Positions 36,951-50,219 of a stretch of DNA of 64,000 nucleotides are shown here, piece after piece; position 1 is the first letter of the stretch; every line of letters begins with the position of its first letter. The notes beneath the pieces are model-generated. The model was not told where the DNA came from. It saw nothing but the letters and a program-made list of their open reading frames with translations, and did not search any database. Made by a program: the position numbers and the translations under genes. The stretch lies in NCBI RefSeq assembly GCF_000715075.1, contig NC_134097.1:67985190-68049189 (forward strand), given 5' to 3'. Source of the stretch: Nicotiana tabacum. Taxonomy: Eukaryota; Streptophyta; Magnoliopsida; Solanales; Solanaceae.

Positions 36951-37835
36951 TCCACTAAAACTTAGCTACTTTATGAGTCAGATTCGTCAATGGTGCTGAA
37001 AGGGAAGAAAAACCCTCTACAAACCTCCGGTAGTATCCTGCTAAGCCTAGAAAGCTACGAACCTCTATCGGATTTGTAGGTCTAGGCCAAGATTTCACGG
37101 CCTCAATCTTTTGAGTGTCTACCTTTATACCTTCATCGGATACAATATGCCCCAAGACAGACTTCAACTAGAACTCACATTTAGAAAACTTAGCATACAA
37201 CTTACGATCATGGAGGGTTTGGAGTACCGCTCGCAGGTGGTCTGCATGCTCCCCCTCTACACGTGAATAGACTAGAATATCATCAATAAATACTATCATG
37301 AACAGATCTAAAAATTTCCAAAATAGGCTTTATGAAGTTCGTAAATACAGTGGGTGCATTCGTCAACGCGAAGGACATGCCAAGGAACTCGAAGTGGCCA
37401 TATCAGGTCCTAAAGGTTGCTTTCGGAATATCTTTCTCTCGAACTCTGACCTGGTGGTACTCCAACCTCAAATATATCTTTGAAAAGAATCTAGCCACCC
37501 TGCAACTGATCAAACGAGTCATCGATTCTTGGAAGTGGATACTTATTCATAATAGTTACCTTATTCAACTACCTATAATCGATACACATCCTCAGTGAGC
37601 CGTCATTCTTCCGCACAAACTGTACTGGTTCACCCCAAGGTGAGGTACTAGGCTTGATGAAACCTTTCTCCAACAAAACTTTTAACTGCTCCTTCAGCTC
37701 CTTCAATTCAGCCGGTTCCATTCTATATAGAGGGATGGATATTGGTTGAGTTCCCGGAAGCAAATCGATGCTAAAATCGATCTCTCGCTCTAGAGGAATA
37801 CCTGGAAGCTCATCTAGAAATATATGTGTGTACAC
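36951..37835 (-). pseudogene. Reverse transcriptase (element E), broken
   Basis: The start is open at 37835-37569: [20 protein letters not shown], then [36 protein letters not shown] and LRMCIDYR. The catalytic box FIDDILVYS is at about 37264-37290 (FIDDI codons 37276-37290). The end (37167-36955) reads [13 protein letters not shown] and [19 protein letters not shown]. The middle is damaged by frame changes. Catalytic residues are kept. Confidence 0.86.
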
Positions 37836-38300
37836 TTTGACTATTGGAATAGACTAAAGTGTAGGCATCTCAGCATCTGCATCTCTAACTTGCACAATAT
37901 GATAAATGCACCCCTTTGCGATCATTTTCCTCGCCTTCATATAGAAAATAAACCTACCTCTGGGCGTCACTGTATTACCAACCCATTCAAGGATTGGCTC
38001 ACCCAGAAAATGAAATATGGATGCCTTTGATCGACAATGAACTGTGGCATAGCAAGATGCCAACCAGTACATGCCCATGATAATATCAAAATTTATCATC
38101 TCTAGCTCAACTAGGTCGACTGAGGTCTGACGACTACAAACTTTCACCGTACAACCTCGGTTAACCCGTCTAGCAGTAATTGATTCTTTGATTGGTGTAG
38201 ATACCGCAAAAGGATCACTTAGTATTTCAGGAACTTTACCAAACTTCCCCGCGACAAATGGGGTAATATACGATAAAGTAGATCCTGGTCTATCAAGGTA
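37836..38300 (-). pseudogene. Protease region (element E)
   Basis: The region 38147-37854 reads VDLVELEMINFDIIMGMYWL followed by ASCYATVHCRSKA, GEPILEW and KMIAKGCIYHIVQVRD. The DIIMGMYWL segment matches the DVILGMDWL motif of chromovirus proteases. The Asp of that motif is Tyr here. Upstream, the active-site segment near 38230-38300 is eroded (DPGSTLSY-like). Confidence 0.78.
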
Positions 38301-38752
38301 TAAGCATCATGAGAACAAAATGGTCAATATACCCGTCACAACGTCTGGTGAAGACTCCTGGTCTTGTCGACCCGCTAAAGCATAGATACGATTCTGGTTA
38401 CCACCTAAACTGGAACCTCTACCTCTACCTCGGCCTCTACCAGTCGAAGACTGAGACTTGCGCCCTGAATAATGCACGAACACAGATAATCCTGTTGCTG
38501 AACTCGTTGGTTGTGCCATACCCCTAGAAACTCTATTTGGGCAATCTCGCATCATATGCCTCGGATGCCCACATGTATAACAAGCATTGGAACCTGCTTG
38601 ACATTGGCCCAACTTTCCTCCACCACAAATGTCACACTGTGGTGGAAATGACCATGTTCTCCCTGAACCTCGCTGTCGCTACAAACCCGACGCTCGTGAA
38701 CTCTCACCTGGTCCTGAATGAGTATAGGTGTCATACCTGTAGCCCTGTAACT
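38301..38752 (-). pseudogene. Gag zinc-knuckle part (element E), split by D2
   Basis: The CCHC knuckle CYTCGHPRHMMRDCP is read at about 38520-38590, preceded by CDICGGGKLGQCQ. It is followed by low-complexity Gly-Arg repeats (RGRGRGRGS) near 38410. Upstream of it an in-frame TAG occurs near 38680. The gene is cut at 38752/38753 by the LTR of D2; a further gag piece lies at 47261-47364. Confidence 0.83.
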
Positions 38753-40718
38753 TGTTACACCCCATATTTTCGTACATGAAAGTATGCCATAAATGATTTG
38801 ATGAAAGCCCGGGAATGAGATGTTACATCCCGCATTTTCAGACGTTAAGGTTTCATGGTAAAGTTAATCGATGCAAGCTCGGGAATGAGATTATTTTGAG
38901 GTTACAAGTATTATGCTATTTCAAACAAGAGATAATTAAATTCGTGAAGGTGAGGAGGTAAGCAAATCGAAGAAATTGAGTTTCGTCGATGCTTGGCAAT
39001 TTGGGAAAAAATACAGTCCGAGCTATAATACCCGATATTTATAGACTAGTGCCATACAAGGTACTACATGACAATGATAGTAAGGTGTACAAAGTATGGT
39101 AAAAGTAAGTAGTATTTTAAGTAATTTGAGATAATTCTTAATTATGTGGGTGTTTGGTTAATTATTGGATAATGAGATATTACTCAATTAATTAAGGAAT
39201 TATATTGGATAATGATTAAGGGCATGAGGTGGCAGCCCCCCATTCAAATTAAAATGACTCATAACTTAGAATGAAAGGTGGCCACTTAAGTGTCCCTTAA
39301 AACAATCAAAGGTGATCCTATAGCTTTCTTCCTAAATTCCAAACATTTAAAGACCTTGTTCTCTCATTCTTGAAGGCTATAACATTCACCTTTAATTTGG
39401 TGTTCTCTCATTCCTAGAAAAGCCATCATAGACGTTCATTCTTCAATTGTTATGAAGAATGAGTTAACAAACTTGCAGCACCTTACTTAAAGAAAATTCT
39501 TTGGGAATTATGCCAAAAATTATCCAATTTTCAATGATTCATCTGTGACCTTCTCGAGCTCTTATGAGCAATTAAGGTATGTTAAGACTATCCATTATTT
39601 CTTTTGGCATGATTCATACGTTAGAAACGAAACGAGCAAATGCACAACTTTCATAAATGATTCTATTAATAGAAATACTAGAGATGCTTATGTTCTTAAT
39701 TCCCCATGTGTTATATTATTCTATCATCTGTTCATGGGCCTCAAAAATATGTAAGTTGGTAAAGTTTATTTCATGATATTAATCAGAGGCATAATGGTCT
39801 TATGATGTGCCGAGAGATTTTATTAACGTATTTCATATTCATTTCATTCATTTATACATGGACATTGACCCATGACCAGATGGCGTTATATACACGTATA
39901 TATATGTATATATATGTATACAAGATATGGGAAAGGTTATGGTGTTATATACGTACCACAACCTGATCAGCTGGTATACGTTGATGATTTTGCCCATAGT
40001 GGCCGAGATGATATGATGGGATGCCCTTAGAGGCTTGATGATGTAATGAATACATGTACCTATGAATGACATGACATTAATAAGCATATGCATGACACTA
40101 TAAGCATTTCATGATTTACAGAGTTATCTCGTTTTACAGGTTGAGTCATTTACTCCATATTTCTTCTATGTCTTTTATGTACTTATTTATGTGCCTTACA
40201 TACTCGGTACATTATTCGTACTGACATCCTTATTTCCTGGGGATGCTACGTTTCATGCCCGTAGGTTTCGATAAACAGGTCGAGAGTCCTCCAAGTGGGC
40301 TATCAGCTCAATGGAAGATGTTAATGCGCTCTATTTGCTCGGGAGTTGCTTGTTTGGTCAGTATTATTTAGATGTGTATTGTTTGGTATGTCAAGGCCGT
40401 GTCCTGACCTTTATGTTAAGTGTGTACTCTTAGAAGCTTGTAGACAGATGTCATGTATAGGAATACTTGTATGGCTTTGATGGCCTATATTTTGAGTTTA
40501 CAAATCATCATATTGGCCTTATAGGCCCGTATATCACATGTATAAATTTTTATATCAGGTTGGGTTGTCCTATATTGAATATTCCTCTATGTTTATTCTA
40601 GTTAGCCTATGATGGCCTGTTTGCCAACGAAAGTACAATAAGAAAGATATGTTATATTGGTACTCGATTAAGTAAGGTACCGGGTGCTCGTTGCGGCCCA
40701 TAGGTTTGGGTTGTGTCA
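38753..40718 (+). repeat. 5' LTR of element D2 (1966 bp)
   Basis: Starts TGTTACACCCC and ends GGGTTGTGTCA. The first 68 bp and the sequence from 38821 are diverged tandem copies of the LTR start. Compared with the 3' LTR it lacks about 40 bp near 39285. Small frames inside are incidental. Confidence 0.85.
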
Positions 40719-43700
40719 AAAGTGGTATCAAAGCAGTTCTATCCTAGGGAGTCTACAAGCCGTATCGAGTAGAGTATTGTTTATGGGTGTGTCGTAAACC
40801 ATACTTATAAGCAGGAGGCTACCGGGCATTTAGGACTGTCACTCTTTCTTCTTACTCTAGATTGTGTGGTAGATCTCAATTGTAAGAACTCAATTTCCTA
40901 AACTCTATCTTATTCGTAATACAATAATGCCTACATCAAGAAAGACGGTTGGTAAGAGATATAGCTGTGGAAGAGTTGAGTCAGAGGAACTCAATTTTTG
41001 CATCATGCTTATGATGGATAAATATGAGGTATTCAGTAGATCATGTGTATACTAAGATGTGTAAGCTCCTTGGTAAGGATTCCTAAGGCAAGAATACTTA
41101 TCCACTCTTATGGTAAAAAGTAATAACAGAATCGGAAGGAAGCCACAAGTTTCAGTATGTAAAAGAAGCAAGGTGAAGAAGGATACGAGGTACCCAGTTA
41201 ATAAAGATTATCGTTATTTACCATTTAGGAAGGGAGATATAAGCATTTTGAGTTACCTTCAATAGTGACAGATGTACGTACAATCGGCCACACTGATCTC
41301 AATTATGCCCTATGGGAGCTAACAGATATAGTTTAAGAGAAGGACGTGTTATCAAGATCCGGCTGGGGTTAGAGTAACCCAAAATAGAGGATGGATTGGT
41401 AGAGTTAGTTGACATTCTGAAGGATAGTGCAAACTTGGTAATGGATCTGCTTGTGAGACACCTAGATGGTGCACTCTAAAATAGTACAGCTAGATATTTG
41501 TGCTACAAAGATGTGCACCGGAAGCCCGGAAAGGATAAATATTTTCTTAGTATGACTCCCGTCCCTAGTAGAGAGATAATGCTAGAAAACCCGAAGAGCT
41601 AGTGGATGGAGCAAAGGGGAGCTAAAATCAAACAAATATCTTGTTTAAGTTTTCATAATAAATTGATAGATAGAAATGTTAGCAAGATATAAGAAGAGAG
41701 CTAATGAAGCATTAAGAGTAAGACATGATACATAGATGACAACTGTAGGTGAAAAAGATGACAGTATTACAGAGTCGTCAAGTGAAGGAAAAGATGAGAG
41801 GTGACAGTCCTTGAGACAACAAAAGAGTATAGGCTATGAAGTCATAGCCTCACTTTGAGAAATAAGTTCGTGACTCTAACGCAACTACCAGAAGGAAAAG
41901 TTAGACCCTAGAGTAATAGAAATCAGTATGGGCTGGATAAACTAAATATGAATTAGAGACTGATTAATTGGATAATACTCAGCATCATGAGAGTTTCAGA
42001 TTTCGTTCAGGCGATAACAGAATGGACAACAAAAGAAGATTCATGAAAAATTCAGAGAATGGTCATTCAGAAAGGCGTTTTCCCTAAAGCAAGCAATGAG
42101 AGCAAAGTTAAGCTTAAGGGAATATGTGTGCTAGTTACACTAAGTGCCACCCTCGCGAGTAAGAAATTTCATTATCCTTGGTATAGAAGGATTACCACAA
42201 GGCGAGTAAGAGTCATCGATAATGTGAGAAGACGCCAATGATGAAGAGGTAAAACATCTATAGATAGATCGTTGTAGTGCTAAATATTAGTACTTCCCTA
42301 AAGGGGGAATGTGGAGTGAGGTGGCATTAAGTCAGAATTAAGTGGTTCTAGTAATTATGAAAAGGTAAAGGAAGAATGCGATAAAATGAAAAAAGGGATG
42401 AGATTGAAGTTATTCAAAGCCTATAGATATGCTACGATACTAGAGTATTATGCATACACGACGTCAAGGAGAGGAAGTAAGTATTCCTACCCGAGATGCT
42501 ATTGATTAGTAATCAGCTAGTGCGAGAGGTAAGTTAAGACAAAGGAAATTACCCAAGAAAAATTATGTGGAATATTGATACGGGAATGGGCCAACAAGTA
42601 GTTAGTAGTTGATTTAGGAAAAGTCTAACTATTGCTAGATAAGAGGATACACAAAAATCAACAGATCGTTAAAGATAAACATAGGGAAGCCCAATATGGG
42701 GAATTCAGCCTCATAGTTATGACATCGTGATCCTTGAAATATATCCATATAGGAGTTGGGGAAGTTAAAAAGGTACCTTATGAGTGTTACGGAAATAAAA
42801 GAAAGTACCACTGTGAAGACAGTCAAAATATTAGTTCACAAGTAACCCTACAAGCACAAGGGCATGTAGATAAGTAACTATGAGTAATTATAGGCAAGGA
42901 AGAACATTAAAAATTCTGTCAGGCATACGATGTGATAAGATCGCAGCCTTACAAGAGTCAGAGGATCCCCCCAAGTACTACAATGAAAGACTAGTTGAGG
43001 AAATAAGGAAGAAGGCTTCAACCAAAGCACAATGACCTAAAGAGGAAATGGTTGTGTAACAACAGTCTAACTATAAAATTGTATGCACTCCAAAAGAAAG
43101 TTGCACCTACCATGGCTAATGAGCGGGGAGTAAAACCAAAAGTAATATTCGAGAACATATGAGTTGCACAAAAATTTTGGCAAGCGCGAGAACTCAGATA
43201 AGTTAAGTATGCACGCAAAAGAGGGCAAAATGACCAGGAAAAGCAATTGCTTTAGTTTGAAGAAAGCTGAAATAGAACAAAAGGAATTATTCGATTAATG
43301 ATAAGTCATAGAAGACTCCGGTATAAGTTAAAAGAAGGAATTGGGTCCAGGTCATAGACAAAGGATTGAATCATTAGAAGATTATATCATGGTTTCCCAT
43401 AACGTCCATAAAAGCTAAAGTAATAACTAAATGCCATAAGACACAGATTGGAAGATAGCTTAAGCCTACATAAAGGCTAATCAGAAGGAAGAGGAAACTA
43501 AAGAGTTATATCAACTAAGTAAATTAGGAGTCTGCTTATTGGACCTAGAAAGTTACAGACATCATGATTGAGAACATTGTAGAATCACTCTTAATATTAG
43601 AGGTACAAGAGAGATAGTACAGTAGCCATATTCTATAACGGCTCTACAATATAGCCAGTTAGAAGTGTCCCAACCTCATAAGAAGTTAGTATGAAGCTCT

Positions 43701-45245
43701 CACGATATTGTGTAAAGAGGTGCATGTATTATAATAGAAGTTCAAGACATGGATGTGAATTATACCTATGTGTAATGGAGGTCATGAAAGAGCTAGAAGA
43801 TGTGATGTGAGGCTTTAAGGTAAGTAAGGTAAAGGTGGACAATGTACGAGATACTCAAAAGCAGAAGGTTGTGATAATCCGTACTTCAGATACAGGGCTA
43901 GAAGCATCGAGATCCAGTATCTGGGAACAATAGAAGTGTCATTAGTGACATACCTTCTAGCCAATGGTTTCTAAGTATCTAGAGGTATAGTTAAGAGAGT
44001 AAAGAAGAGTTAGAGACTATGCGGTGTCTCGCTTTATGTTCGAGAATAATATAAGAAAATTTATGGTGCAAACAAGTTGAAGGAATGTTGCAAATAGAAT
44101 TAATAGATATGTATAGATTGCAAGCTAAAGTATGGAAAAGCAACAAGATTTTAGGAGGACAAGAGTAAGGATAAGAAAGGGCAAGTGAGAAGGTGACGAG
44201 AATGGATAAGTCCTCAGGATTAAGCCCATGTATACAAGAGAGCTGATGGTTTCTCTAAGTTGTAGAAAGCTCAGTATAGCCGAATGAACTCAAAGGAGTC
44301 TATGACTAGTAGCATTTAGAAGAGATGTAATGCTGCCCTAGTAATAGAATGAGGGTGTAATTGTGATAAATAAAGGGATTTCAAGAATTGTATAGGACTA
44401 AAATACCCACATAAGTGAATCAAATTGGGATGCTATGAAATACGGTTATGGAAGTATAGTATCATTTCACCCAAGGTGGATAAGAAAAATCACTTCAAAT
44501 GTTCCACGATGCAACATGAGACCTAGTGATTACGTAAGAGGTTTCAACTTATCAGTGGTATATTGTAGATCAATATTAAGGTGAATCAACAATGGATGAA
44601 CACAGGTTATAAAGTAGGAGGTGAAATTAGGCTGTCATTCTTAAGATGAACAAGTAATGAGGAAACATTAAAGGACTTAGATTTATAGATGTGGGATAAG
44701 CAAGGAAAGTAACCTGGAGTTCGGTAGCAGACCTCAGTAACGATAAATAAAAGTAAGAGTCACGGTATAGTATGACCAACCTAGATGCAGTAAAGTCATA
44801 CAAATGGATAAGCGGATCTATGAAATAAGATATAGCAATATTCGTAAGTTCAAAAAGAAGCACCGAGCAAAGAACTTCAAGTATACCTATAGATGACAGA
44901 GGGACATCTTGTCAAGCTCTGTATATGTTTACGAAGTGAAGCCTAGAGATTGGCTAAAGGCTGGAGGGAAAAGGAGAGAAGAATCGCATAGGCGCGCTTA
45001 CAAAATTAGAGTCATACAAGGTGCATGACAGGAGGTAGCAACAAATATGAGATTGGAAAGATTTCAACCACAAGTCCTGGTATGAGAAAGAGGACAAAAT
45101 GGGGGATACCCTAGACTTTGGAATTATTCATAGAACGGTTGCCTAGATGGCAAGGAGAGTACTAAAGTATTTGAAAGACATAAGTTATAAAAATGATAAG
45201 TGCATCAGGCAACATTCGAGGACGAATGTTCCAAAGGGGGAATGA
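40719..45245 (+). other. Noncoding internal domain of D2 with primer site and polypurine tract
   Basis: The primer site TGGTATCAAAGC (40723-40734) is one base from the initiator-Met consensus. An inverted repeat at 45211-45230 (AACATTCG, AGGA, CGAATGTT) is followed by the purine tract CCAAAGGGGG. The region between carries stops in all frames. D1 and D3 share its first 1.7-2.3 kb, so it is a conserved noncoding unit rather than random decay of a pol gene. A 61-codon frame at 42059-42241 has related readings in D1 and D3. Confidence 0.75.
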
Positions 45246-47225
45246 TATTACACCCCATATTTTCGTACTTGAAAGTATGCCATAAATGAATTGATGAAAG
45301 CTCGGGAATGAGATGTTACATCCCGCATTTTCAGACTTTAAGGTTTCATCGTAATGTTAATCGATGCAAGCTCGGGAATGAGATTATTTTAAGGTTACAA
45401 GTATTATGCTATTTCAAATAAGGGATGAGTAAATTTGTGAAGGTGAGAGGGTAAGTAAATCGAAGAAAATGAGTTTTGTCGAAGCTTGGTAATATGGGAT
45501 AAAATACGGTCCAAGCTATAATACCTGGTATTTATGGACTAGTGCCATACAAGGTACTAAATGACCATGATAGTAAGGTGTACAAGGTATGTTAAAAGTG
45601 AGTAGTATTTTCAGCAATTTTAGATAATTCTTAATTATGTGGGTGATTGGTTAATTATTGGATAATGGGATATTACTCAATTAATTAAGGAATTATATTG
45701 GATAAAGATTAAGGGAATGAGGTGGCAGCCCCATCAAATTAAAATGACTCATAGCTTAGAATGAAAGGTGGCCATTTAAGTGTTATACATATGACACTTA
45801 CATAAGTATATTTGAAGTTTGGCCTTAAAACAATCAAAGGTGATCCTATAGCTTTCTTCCTAAATTCCAAACATTTAAAGATCTTGTTTTCTCATTCTTG
45901 AAGGCTATTATCTTATTCACCTTTAATTTGGTGTTCTCTCATTCCTGGAAAAGCCATCATAATCGTTCACTCTTCAATTGTTATGAAGAAAGAATTAACA
46001 AATTTGCAGTGCCATAGTTAAAGATAACTCTTTGGGAATTCATGCTAAAAATTATCCAAGTTTGAATGATTCATCTACGACCTTCTCGAGCTCTTATGAG
46101 CAATTAAGATGTGTTAAGGTTATCCCTTGTTTCTTCTGGCATGATCTATACGATACAAACGAAACGAGCAAATACACAACTTCTATAAATGAATCTATTC
46201 ATAGCAATACTAGATATGCTTATGTTCTAGATTCCCTATGTGTCATATTATTCTATCATCTGTTCATGGGTCTAAAAAATATGTAAGTTGGTAAAGTTTA
46301 TTTCATGATATTAATTAGAGGCATAATGGTCTTATGGCGTACCGAAAGATTTTATTAACGTATTTCATATGCATTTTATGAATTTAAACATGCACATTGA
46401 CCCATGACCAGATGGCGTTATATACGCGTATATATATAGGATATGGGAAAGGTTATGGCATACCACCACCTAATCAACTGGTATACGTTGATGATTTTGC
46501 CCACAGTGGCCGAGATGATATGATGGGATGCCCTTAGAGGATTGATGATGTTATGAATGCATGTACCTATGCATCGACATGACATTCATACGCATATGCA
46601 TGACACTATACGTATTTCATGATTTACAGAGTTATCTAGACTTACTGGATGAGTCATTTACTCTATATTTCTTCCAAGTCTTTTATGTAATTATTTATGT
46701 GCCATACATACTCGATACATTATTTGTACTGACGTCCCTTTTGCCTAGGGATTCTGCGTTTCATGCCCATAGGTCCCGATAGACAGGTCGAGAGTCCTCC
46801 AAGTAGGCTATCAGCTCCGCAGAAGATGTTGGTGCGCTCCATTTGCTCCGGAGTTACTTGTTTGGTCAGTATAATTTAGACGCGTATTGTTTGGTATGGC
46901 GGGGCCCTGTCTTGACCTTTATGTTAAGTGTATACTCTTAGAGGCTTGTAAATAGATGTCTGTATATGAATGCTTGTACGGCCTTGCCGGCCTATATTTT
47001 GATTTTACAAATGACCTTATAGGCCCGTATATCACATGTATAAGTTGTTATTTCAGGTTGGGTCATTCTATATTGAGTATTACTCTATGTTTATTCTGGT
47101 TAGCCCATGACGACCCATTCTATCTATTTGCCAATAAAAGTACAATAAGAAAGATATGTTATGTTGGTACTCGGTTATGTAAGGTACCGGGTGCTCGTTG
47201 CGGCCCATAGGTTTGGGTCGTGACA
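45246..47225 (+). repeat. 3' LTR of element D2 (1980 bp)
   Basis: Starts TATTACACCCC (the TG is mutated to TA) and ends GGGTCGTGACA. It aligns with the 5' LTR along its length, with point changes and a few indels, so the insertion is not very recent. Confidence 0.85.
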
Positions 47226-47260
47226 AAAGTGGTATCAGAGAAGTTCTGTCTTAGGGAGTA
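47226..47260 (+). other. Extra primer site and leader fragment after D2 3' LTR
   Basis: After the 3' LTR the sequence reads AAAGTGGTATCAGAGAAG and TTCTGTCTTAGGGAG, the same leader that follows the 5' LTR at 40719. It then passes into element E gag. A normal insertion would end at the LTR. Confidence 0.7.
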
Positions 47261-47364
47261 CTGGGGCCTATAACTACCCTGAGACTGCTCCTGAGACCTG
47301 GAAAATCTCATCTTCTTACGTTTCCCTTGCTCATTCGTCTCTGTACCCTAATGCCGATGCCTAC
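47261..47364 (-). pseudogene. Gag fragment of element E between D2 and D3
   Basis: The minus strand encodes GKRKKMRFSRSQEQSQGSYR, a basic segment of the kind found before the zinc knuckle in Tekay-like gag. It is the upstream continuation of the gag piece at 38301-38752, separated by the 8.5 kb D2 insertion. A stop lies near its N-terminal end. D3 begins at 47365. Confidence 0.6.
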
Positions 47365-50219
47365 TATTACATCCCATGTTTTCGTATGTGAGAGTACGTC
47401 GTAAGCCAATTGATATAAGCTCAGAAATGAGATATTTTTTGAAAGTACATAATGTAAGTTAATCATGTTATCTTTGAGGTTACAAATCTTTAAGATCATG
47501 AATAATAAGTACCAAAAGGGTTGGAAAGCTTAAACGCTAAACGAATTGAAGAAAATAAGTTTCGTCGAAAGTCGACAAGTTTGGAATGTTATAACATATG
47601 CTTTAGGGCTGAGACTAGGGTGATTAAAAAGATAAGGAGGTTAAGTTATGAGTTATTTTAGTCGTATTATAATCGTGTGTTATGTTTTTAAGTCAAGAGA
47701 GTTGTGGAACAAAAGTTGGCAAAGGTCATCACAAGTTGCATTTATAATGTGCTGAAGTTTAGGTCAAATGTAGCTACAGTTTTCTCAAAATATACTTGGA
47801 ATCAGGGGACGATCTATATATCAAATTGAATATCTATGAGTCTAGTTTCTAATGCATTAAACCGTTAATCGAAATGACATTATACTAGAGAGATATTCAC
47901 ATTTTTGCAATACTGCACAAGCAGCTCCCATGGGACCCACAAAGTCGGTTTAAACTTCAGCTTCTATTTAAGTCATTTATATGTCGTTTTACTCATTTTT
48001 CTCATCCACAACAGTTCCTAACCCTCATAAATTCTCTCCAAGGGTTCCTCCATGATTCTAGGGTGAAAACCTAAGATAAAAACATGAATCAAACGCTAGA
48101 AATCCCGTGGTGCTTGCTAGATCGTAGTTCTTCATCTTGTGGCTATTTTGGAGGGTTCTTCAAAGGTAAGTAACCTCAGATTTTGTGTTGTTCATTATGA
48201 TTAAGCTAAGAACCAATACCTCCTTCATGTATATTACAGGTTAAAGGCGAAATACAAGTGTTTGCACACCAACATGAACACAAAAGTTAATTCAAGAAGA
48301 GAATACAACTCCTATAGTGTTGTGGTGTGATTGAGGGTTGTTGTGAACTACACCGACTGGGGATTTCAAGTTGTATATACTACCTAAGGTAAGTAAATCA
48401 TGTTCTTGGTTGTGCTTAAGTTCAATCATGTGTTAGTTGAGTTGTTTGAGTGAAAATCTATAAGATAGTAATTGACATGGCATAAGGAATCGTTATCTTT
48501 TTTGTGGGCTGTATTGAGGCTATATATATGGTTTGTTGTGGCTGGAAATTATTATAAATAGTTTTATTATGTTGTTCCTGATGTTATTAAGCTTATCTAT
48601 GTGCTAATTCAGTGGATTGAAGAAGACAACATGAAAAATAAGATGTTGACGATAAAGGTTAAGGTGCTAGGTGTGTCAACTATATTTGAAGATTATGCTT
48701 ATGACGTTTTGGGTTGAAAATGATATGGTAAGCATAAGTATGATGTTATATATGTTGTAAGTAGATTCATGGAAAATGAATTGGACTCAAACCATATTTT
48801 GTTAATCGTAAATCGAGCTTGCCGCTCAAAATGGTTGTTGAACAAATCGAAGAGCTTATTGTGAATTATATTGTTGTTATTTAGGCTGTTTGGTGACTTT
48901 TGGTAACATATGGGGTGTAGTACAAATAAGGTAGGTGCTGTTTATTTTCTTGTAGAATATTGGTTTCCAAATATGAGAGTTACAAAGCTTGTATGATGAC
49001 GATGAAGTCGATTTACTCATTGTAGATGTAAGAAGATCATATTGAGCTTGCTTGATGATAGGATAGAAGATTTAAAAGGTATGTTTAGGCACTTCCTTCT
49101 TTATTTTGGCATGATCTAAAATAAAATGAATATAAATGATACGCTATTTTATAACGGATCTACTCCTAGCAACTAAGGTTGCCCATGTTGTTCTTTTCTT
49201 ATAAAGTTTATCTAAGCAAGTATGTATGATCCTAAAATCCTACTGAGGTTCATATTGATGGTTTGGATGTACATAATTTTAATCAAAGGTTCAACGACGT
49301 TACGACACTCCAAAATTTTAGAATATGATTCCATGAGTCCACCATGCATTATATATAGTATCTATTTTACTCTACCGAGATGCGCTATAGTCGGCCGGGT
49401 ACGACACCTATTGTGCAACCACTGATCAGTTGGGTTAACAGAGCTCCACATGGCGAGGTACGATTCTGCCAAGCCTTATGATGGCTGGGTACATTTTTAC
49501 CGAGTCCTCTTTGAGGTCGGGTATGATATGATGATGTTGATGCCCACATAGGCGTATGTTTTTAAAAGTTTATGTATATATATGTATCATGTATTTCATG
49601 TAAGTATCCCCAGAGGCACTCAGATGTTACAAGTTGTATCTCCTCTATCTCTCTTTACATTACTGTTCTTATTTATGCTTTCTTGCCTTACATACTTGGT
49701 ACTTTATTCGTACTGATGTCCCTTTTGCTTCGGGATGTTGCGTTTCATGCTCGCAGGTCCTGATTGATAGGTTGACAGTCCTCCTAGTAGGCTATCAGCT
49801 CAGCGGAAGGTGTTGGTGCACTCCACTTGCTCCGGAGTTGCCTATTTAGTCTGTATGTTTTGGATATGTATTGATTGGTATGGCGGGGACCTGTTCCGAC
49901 CTTTATGATTTTATGTACTCTTAGAGGCTTGTAGATATATGTCAGGTGTATGGATACTTGTATGGCCTTGTCGGCCTATGGTTTGAGTTTACAAATGGTC
50001 ATGTCGGCCTTATAGGCCCGTATGTAACATGTATAAGTTTGTATATCATGTTGGGTCGTCATATGTTGAGTATTCCCTTATGTTTTATTCTTGTTATCTT
50101 ATGACGAGTTTTCTGGATCATTTACTCAAGATAGTATAATAAGAAAGATATGTTAAGTTGGTACTCGGTTGAGTAAGGAACCGGGTGCCTGTCACGGCCC
50201 TTCGTTTTGGGTCGTGACA
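47365..50219 (+). repeat. 5' LTR of element D3
   Basis: Starts TATTACATCCC (TG to TA at the terminus) and ends GGGTCGTGACA. It is similar to the D1 LTR throughout. D2 shares the last part but has a different first half. Confidence 0.75.

Larger units (their letters stand above)
38753..47260 (+). mobile_element. Element D2: complete non-autonomous chromovirus-type (LARD) element
   Basis: Two LTRs (38753-40718 and 45246-47225) flank 4527 bp of internal DNA. The primer site, polypurine tract and LTR termini are all in place, so it has everything needed to be copied by another element's enzymes. The internal region has no recognisable gag, protease, reverse transcriptase or integrase motif. It interrupts the gag of element E. 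The right boundary is odd: the 3' LTR is followed by a second primer site and about 20 further leader bases. Confidence 0.82.

Noticed and set aside
47271..47275. TAACT as a clean target-site duplication for D2 with 38748-38752
   Set aside because: Five-base match is real, but gag reading of the adjacent bases suggests host sequence begins before it; left as a candidate only.
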